DNA of 64,000 bases, taken from the NCBI GenBank assembly GCA_029990175.1, contig JARKIP010000188.1:434001-498000 (forward strand), written 5' to 3'. A model generated the notes under the pieces. That model worked only from the letters and a program-made list of their open reading frames with translations, did no database searches and was not told the origin of the DNA. The position numbers and the translations under genes are program-made. This DNA is from Petunia secreta. Taxonomy: Eukaryota > Streptophyta > Magnoliopsida > Solanales > Solanaceae. This document shows positions 58,328 through 64,000 of the stretch, one piece after another; position 1 is the stretch's first letter, and each line of letters opens with the position of its first letter.

Positions 58328-60018
58328 ATGGCTGACAATACTGATAACATGGTTAAACAGGTTAGGGATGACACGCAAGTTCCCTAAATGCAACCAGGTG
58401 ATGGAACTCCAATCACACCAGTCGATGTAACGCCTCCAAGCCCCCAAGGTGTTGGAGCGCAACTTCCTCCAACCCCGATTAGCCCCTCTTCATCAGGGTC
58501 AAACGACCCATTCCAAGCTTATGTTATAAGGACCTTACAACAACTTCAGGGGCAGTTTGCTGCTCAGGCAGGCTTCAACATCGAGTTCCACAACTCACTT
58601 CAAGCTCTCTCAGGGAACACGAGGAGCAATATGATTCATACTGATACTCCACCTATGGTTCCTAATGGAGGCAAGATGCAACAATAGGGGGACTTTCAAA
58701 TGGAGCTGCATCTGGAGGCTCGGGGACTACTCCGATTGGAACTCAGCCTTTTGGAACTGCCCCCATGGTGGCGGAAACAAGCGTCTTGTTAGACCTATAA
58801 AAATGAAAGAAAGACTTCAAGGCCTAGTTCGAAAAGAGGCTCGAAAATGTTCCCGGGGGTGAGAAAGGCTCAACGAGTCTTACATATTGAGAAATGCTGG
58901 AAGCAACCTTATAAGCCTGAGGCTGCACCTTCTGCCATACCAAAGCACTTCAAGCTACAGATCTTGAAGAAGTATGATGGGACAATCGACTCTACTGACT
59001 ATGTGGCCGAATACATGGCCATGGTCAAGAGCAATGATTTGGCCACGATAGAAAAGGAATAGATGTTCTTGAAGAAGTTCATTGACACTCTTGAGAAAGG
59101 GGCACTTCGTTGGTACATGCAGCTGGAGTCTGTCTCAAGCTTTGATGAGTTAGCTGATTTATTCATCAAGGCACATACTGGGGCTTAAAAATCCTCAAAT
59201 GGAAGGAGGATGTGTTTGAAATCAAACAACTGTATAGGGAACCCATCAAAGATTTCCTCGAGCACTTTTACGCGGAAAGAATGGAATTGCCAACTATGGA
59301 TGATAACTTTGCAATCATGGTGTTTTAACGCTAGCAATTCTGAGGTTGCCGCTGAGCTGAAAAGAGATCTCCAACAGTGGCAGGCTCGGACCTAGGACGA
59401 ATTGCATAATAGGGCGACCACAAGGATTAGGCTTGAGGAAGTAGAATGGAGAGCGTCAGGCCAGTACAATGCCTATAGGAACCGATCTGAGTCTTCTCGA
59501 CGCGCTGATACGCCACGAGAAAACTCAAAAGGTCGGTATGACCCTTATAACTCTCAGAAGCAGCACGTAAGTCAACGTCTTAGAGCCCAGCATGTGAGCC
59601 AGAGGCTCGGGGGAAAGGTCGACGCGAACGCCAGTCAAAAGATTCAGTGGGTCTATATTTGGTGTCCAAGGAAAATGATCTTCCTCGTATTGCTGACTAT
59701 ACTTTCAATGTATCCACAGTAAATGCGTTGAAATGAATGCCTGGCTAAGGGGTTCGGCTGTCAAAGGATATAAGGACAGCCCCAGGGAAGAGAGATCACA
59801 ATTTGTACTCCGAATTCCATGCTGACCATGGACACCTCACTGAAGATTGTAAGGCACTTCGCCTCGAGGTGGCCCACCTGTTGAAGAAACGAATGTTGAA
59901 AGAATATCTTACTGATAAGGAAAAGCAAAATTTTTTAAAGAATATGAGAGATTGTCAATCACCGAGGGCTCCTTCCCCTAGCAGAGTCTTGAATGTTTTA
60001 ACTGGGGGTCGGAGGTGA
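58328..60018 (+). pseudogene. Gag of element E, several breaks
   Basis: ATG at 58328, with an in-frame TAA at 58385-58387 before the longer open piece from 58388. Pieces: 58388-58687 (Pro-rich N-terminus, SGSNDPFQAYVIRTLQQLQ), 58847-59062 (KHFKLQILKKYDGTIDSTD), a core around 59066-59190 with ALRWYMQLE-like sequence, 59210-59395, 59402-59722 and 59803-60018. The finger in the last piece reads SEFHADHGHLTEDC: the first Cys of the CX2HX4HX4C seen in element D is Ser here. Closest relative in the window is the gag of element D. Confidence 0.83.
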
Positions 60019-60149
60019 AGGGTGTCAACTTTGCCGCCGGAAATAAATTTGCAAAGCTTTCCATTACAATGGAAAAGAGAACACGAACAGTTGGTTCAAA
60101 CAAATAAATAGTGTTTGATGAGGACGATTGTGATATGATGATGTTTTAA

Positions 60150-60468
60150 TCATGTTAAGGATCAACGACTTGGATGTAAACGAGTCTTGATCGATCCCGG
60201 TAGCTCAGTAAACATTATCAACTACGGGGCTGTAAAAAAGATGTGGTTGAAGGACCTTATCGTCCCAAAGGCAACCATATTGACGGGGTTTAATAATTCC
60301 ATGGAGAAGACATTGGGTGAGATTACTCTCAGTACTTCTTCCGAGGGGGTTGATAAAGAGATTGTATTTCAAGTAATGTCTGAGGACATGGCTTACAACG
60401 TTATTCTCGGGAGGCTGTGGATTCATGAGATAGAGGGATGTGCCTTCAACCTTACATCAGGTCATTGA
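60150..60468 (+). pseudogene. Aspartic protease region of element E
   Basis: VLIDPGSSVNIINYGAVKKM, later FQVMSEDMAYNVILGRLWIH, which is the flap-to-C-terminal ILGR word of gypsy proteases. The active-site triad is D-P-G, as in element D. The open frame starts within the active site (60187) and the upstream frame is broken. Confidence 0.8.
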
Positions 60469-60699
60469 GTTCCCTACCCCATGGGGAATTCATATGATCT
60501 GAGGTGAGCAACAAATAGCTAGGGAGTGCTACTCGGTTGCCATGAAAAGTGGCGTCACCCCAAGCAAGCCATCAAAATAGCAATTAACTCCGCAGGGGTC
60601 TGAAAAAGAGGAGAGTTTAGTTTTTTATGTGGGCTCTCAAAAAGAAGTTGGAAAAGATCCCGGCGTATATTCATGAGCCTCAAAAATAAAAGGTCGAGG

Positions 60700-61620
60700 A
60701 CTTAACTATTAAAGAGTTGGAATCCTTCACTTTGTCGTCACTTTGTCGAAGGAAGTCCCAGAAAGGAAGGCGTTCGTGGGTTCGGAGCTGGACCCAGAAT
60801 CCAAAATGGCCATAATTAAGTTGCTAAAAGCTAATGATGATTGCTTTGCTTGGTCCCATGCAGATATGGTTGAAATTGATCTAGAAATAGTGACGCATAA
60901 GTTGAACGTGGATCCCTACCATCCTCCGGTAAAGTAAAAGAAAAGGCCACGTACTGGCGTGAAGAAAAAAGCTATTGAAGATGAAACCAAGAGGCTGCTC
61001 GGTAATGGTTTCATAAGAGAGTAAAGTATCCTGATTGGTTCACCAATGTGGTGGTGGTGCCAAAAAAGAATGGCAAGTGGAGGATGTGTCTCGATTATAT
61101 TGATTTGAACAAAGCTTGCCCTAAAGATTCATACCCTTTACCACAAATAGACATGTTGATAGACTCCACAACTGGACATAAGCTATTAACCTTCTTGGAT
61201 GCCTATTCGGGGTACAATCAGATTCTAATGGATTCGACAGATGAAGAAAAAACTTCATTCATCACGGATCAGGGTACATATTACTATAAGGTGATGCCTT
61301 TTGGTCTTAAAAATACTGGGGCCACCTATCACAGGTTAGTATGTCGAATTTTCAAAGATTACATCGGGAAGATGATGAAGGCTTATATAAACGACATATT
61401 AGTGAAGTCGGTTCGGATGGAGGACCATTTGAGCCATTTAAGGGAGGCCTTCACCGTGCTAAGCAAATACAATATGAAACTGAACCCCAAAAAGTGTGCC
61501 TTTGGGGTTGGTTCAGGAAAATTCTTGGGATTCATCGTCTCGGAATGAGGAATCGAGGAAAATCCTGAAAAAATTAGAGCTATTAAAGAGATTCCTGAGG
61601 TACTCTCGGCGACTAAAGAA
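60700..61620 (+). pseudogene. Reverse transcriptase of element E, catalytic site altered
   Basis: N-terminal piece 60743-60937 (DPESKMAIIKLLKANDDCFA), then a stop at 61021, and the main piece 61048-61548 with NGKWRMCLDYIDLNKACPKD, FLDAYSGYNQI, GLKNTGATYHRLV and NMKLNPKKCAFGV. The catalytic F/Y-V-D-D box reads YINDIL: the first of the two catalytic aspartates is Asn, which should abolish polymerisation. The stop at 61546-61548 precedes a readable continuation. Confidence 0.9.
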
Positions 61621-61629
61621 TATCAACGC

Positions 61630-62154
61630 TTGACTGGCCAAATCCCTGCCTTGAGCAGATTTATTTCGAGGTCTTTCGAGCGATACCACAAGTTTTTCTA
61701 TGTCTTGAAGAAAAACACTACCTTCGAATGGATGGAGGAGTATAGAGAAGTATTGAAAGAGTTAAAGCAATATTTGGCTAACGCACCGTTGCTCGCCAAG
61801 CCAAAGGATGGAGAGATATTGTTGATCTACTTGGTCGTGTTCGAGGTTGCAGTCAGTGCAGTCTTGGTTTTAGAGGAGGATGGGAAGAAACAACGCATCT
61901 ATTGTGTAAGCAAAACGCTCTTCGATGCAGAAATAAGGTATCCTCATTTAGAAAAATTGGCACTCTCATTGGTGGCTGCGGCTCGTAAACTTCGGCATTT
62001 TCAATGCCACCCTATTGTCTTAGTTACGACCTCTCCCTTAAGGAGTATATTGCATAAGCCCGAATTGTTAGGGAGATTATCCAAATGGGCGATCGAGTTA
62101 AGTGAGTATGACATCACTTACCAGCCTGGAACAACCATAAAATCCCAAGTATAA
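61630..62154 (+). pseudogene. RNase H of element E
   Basis: 174 codons open. Connection (FKQYLAN-type) then the RNase H-like word AVSAVLVLEEDGKKQRIYCV, AEIRYPHLEKLALSLVAAAR and LSKWAIELSEYDITYQPGT. This is the ordinary gypsy RNase H. It ends at TAA just before the second RNase H. Confidence 0.85.
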
Positions 62155-62279
62155 GTAGATTTTGAGGCTGATTTCAGTGCTAAAATACTCCCCGAGGCGG
62201 AAAAAGAGAATTTGATAGCTGAAGGGCCAAATTCCGCACTGATAGAGTAACTAATTCCAACGGGTTAGGGCTCAGAATG

Positions 62280-62620
62280 GTGCTGGTAGTTCCCGGGGGG
62301 AAAGGTTGAGGCATTCCATGAGGATTGAAAAGTTGACCAATAACGAGGTACAGTATGAGGCTGCAATAGCAGGTTCAGAGTTGGCCAAAGTGATGGGGGC
62401 AGAAAGGGTAGAGTTGAGAAGCGATTTGCAGCTAGTGGTGAATCAAGTACTTGGTGATTATACGGCCCGGGATCCCAGGATGAAACAATTTGTGGCTTGG
62501 GCACAACAGGTCTTGATTGGGTTCCAAGACTAGAAATTTAAGCAAATCCCTCAAGAAGAGAACGTCGAGGCTGACGCCCTGGCTAATTTGGGGTCTGCCA
62601 TTGAAAAGGAGGACTCAGGG
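62280..62620 (+). pseudogene. Second (archaeal-type) RNase H of element E
   Basis: VQYEAAIAGSELAKVMGAER, VELRSDLQLVVNQVLGDY, DPRMKQFVAWAQQVL, then after a stop at about 62531 QIPQEENVEADALANLGSA. The S-D-x-Q-L-V-V-N-Q and N-x-x-A-D-A-L-A words are those of the extra RNase H carried by Tat-lineage elements. Stops before and within show decay. Confidence 0.8.
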
Positions 62621-62699
62621 ACGATTCACTTGTTCGAATACTCACATCTTCGATGGGAAAAATAAAGTTGAATCACCAGCTAGTGAACCACGTGGGTGT

Positions 62700-63735
62700 G
62701 AAGTTGGAGGTGAAATCGGTGAATGAGACTTGGGATTGGCGCACCAAGTTTAGTTCGTACTTAGATTTTGGGATTCTGCCAACAGATAAGAGGGAAGCCA
62801 AAAAGCTTAGAAGATAAGTGGTCCCTTATTCAATGATTCGAGGACAGTTGTACAAAAGACTCTATTGCGGCTCGATGGCCAAATGTTTAGGTCCATGTGA
62901 AATTGAGTATGCAATGAGAGAGGTGAATGAGGGTGAATATGGCAATCATTCGGGGGGAAAAGCCCTGGTGTGAATGCTCCTCCGAGTAGGGTACTATTAG
63001 CCAGACAAGAGTGAGGATGCTAGGTTGTTCGTGAGGAAGTGTGATAAGTGCCATCGACACACACCAAAGATTCATTAGCAAGCTGAGCTAACACATTCAG
63101 TTGTGTCGCCATAGCCTTTCATAAAATGGGGAATGTATATTATAAGGCCGCTCCCCAAGGCTAAGGGTACCATCCAAGTGCCAATGGGAAGGCTGAATCC
63201 TCAAATAGGATAATTATTGAGAGCCTTAAGAAGAAGCTTGATGAGGCAAAAGGTCCATGGCCCGATGAGTTGCCTGGGGTTTTGTGGGCAATGCGTACCA
63301 CATAAAAGAATAGAACAGGTGAAACCCTCTTTTCCCGCGCCTATGGGGTTGATTCCTTGATTCCAATGGAAGTTGGTGAGCCAAGCCTTCGATATGCTCA
63401 TGTGGATAACGAGTCTAATCAGCAAGCCATGCGCGTAAAGTTAGATTTCTCGAGGGGCGAAGGAAAATGGATTTAGTTCGGTTGACGGCTTAGAACAGAC
63501 AGATCGAGGCTTATTTAAATAGGAAGGTTAAATTTAGAGCCTTCAAGATTAGGAATTAAATGTTAAGGGCGTCGAATCAAACCACCAAAGAGAAAAATGC
63601 TGCTAAGTTGGCTGCAAATTGGGAAGGGCCTTACCGAATCAAGGAAATTTTTGGCAAAAGGTCTTATCAGTTAGACGATTTGAAAGGCAAAGTGGAACCC
63701 TTAAATTGGAGTGTGTCCAATTTAAAATAGTACTA
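62700..63735 (+). pseudogene. Integrase of element E, heavily broken
   Basis: A zinc-binding region can be traced: EYGNHSGGKALV, a stop, LLRVGYY, a stop, then LFVRKCDKCHRHTPKIH (the CxxC half of HHCC). The catalytic core follows in mixed frames: PNGKAESSNR-like sequence near 63180-63210, ALPGVLWAMRTT-like near 63265-63300, and YGVDSLIPMEVGEPSLRY at 63342-63395. The C-terminal AKLAANWEGPYRI-type word lies near 63603-63640. Several stops and frame changes; not functional. Confidence 0.75.
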
Positions 63736-64000
63736 TTTCTGACACCGAGGTAATTTACGGAACCGGGCTGACAACGTTCCAACGTGTACTTTGAACATTT
63801 TGTATTGAATCCCCTTACGAAATACAGTGCTCGGGTCCTCACTACTTCACACCCAAACACTGGGGGGGGGGGGTATAGGAGTGTAATCAAGATCGGCTTG
63901 AAGCCTGTCACACTCGAAGGCTAGCTATCCATACATCGAGGACTGTTGCCCGAGGAGTAGTTCATTATCGATCTTGTACGTTTCGTCCGGTAGCGCTTTC
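63736..64000 (+). other. Post-integrase region of element E
   Basis: No ORF recognised. Contains a poly-G run at 63863-63872. The polypurine tract and 3' LTR are not reached. Confidence 0.5.

Larger units (their letters stand above)
57696..64000 (+). mobile_element. Element E: Tat-lineage Ty3/gypsy element, near full coding order, decayed
   Basis: Plus-strand order is LTR (57696-58246), primer site (58252-58269), gag (58328 to about 60018), protease (about 60150-60468), reverse transcriptase (about 60700-61620), RNase H (about 61630-62154), second archaeal-type RNase H (about 62280-62620) and integrase (about 62700-63730). RT before integrase makes it Ty3/gypsy; the extra RNase H places it in the Tat lineage. 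Stops and frameshifts occur in every domain, so it is inactive. The 3' LTR is not reached by the window end. Gag and LTR are related to element D. Confidence 0.9.

Noticed and set aside
1..64000. tRNA or rRNA genes, or an intact host gene
   Set aside because: No cloverleaf, rRNA-like stretch or intact conserved cellular gene was recognised on either strand.

Overview
This is plant nuclear DNA, most likely from a Solanaceae species. It is AT-rich, has no intact host gene that I can see, and is built almost entirely of nested LTR retrotransposons. The Solanaceae call rests on the kind of gag proteins, LTR ends and primer sites present; it is pattern recognition, not a database match.

Layout. 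(1) 1-30895 is a plus-strand Ty3/gypsy element of Tat/Ogre type (element F): a decayed DUF7745-like ORF, a gag scrap, a tandem-repeat 3' UTR, a polypurine tract, then its 3' LTR, which starts at 14243 and ends at 30895. Element A (3516-11635, minus strand, gag-only, LTRs of about 2.5 kb) is nested in its interior. A pile of the same family is nested in its LTR (15013-29498): a partial LTR, a Ty1/copia scrap, a plus-strand 3' end, element B (18655-27492) and a further partial LTR. (2) 30896-33568 is the 5' part of a minus-strand Tat element (D) cut inside its protease by the end of F. (3) 33569-41577 plus 56182 to about 56600 is an older block (M) with two related minus-strand multi-exon DUF1985-type genes, the second leading towards a lost Ulp1-like part. 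It is peppered with a 24-bp palindrome family found nowhere else in the window. (4) 41578-56181 is element C, a young gag-only Tat/Ogre-like insertion with a perfect CCCTT target duplication and LTRs of 3503 bp each. (5) About 56600-57695 is AT-rich spacer. (6) 57696-64000 is element E, a plus-strand Tat element with LTR, gag, protease, RT, two RNase H regions and integrase, all decayed; its 3' LTR lies outside the window.

Inferred order of events: M first; D and C into M; F into D; A and the family-1 pile into F; B into another family-1 LTR. None of the elements looks autonomous now. Two signals are not explained by ordinary annotation: the palindrome family of block M, and a two-stem hairpin in the 3' UTRs of C and F whose stems change sequence between copies while still pairing.
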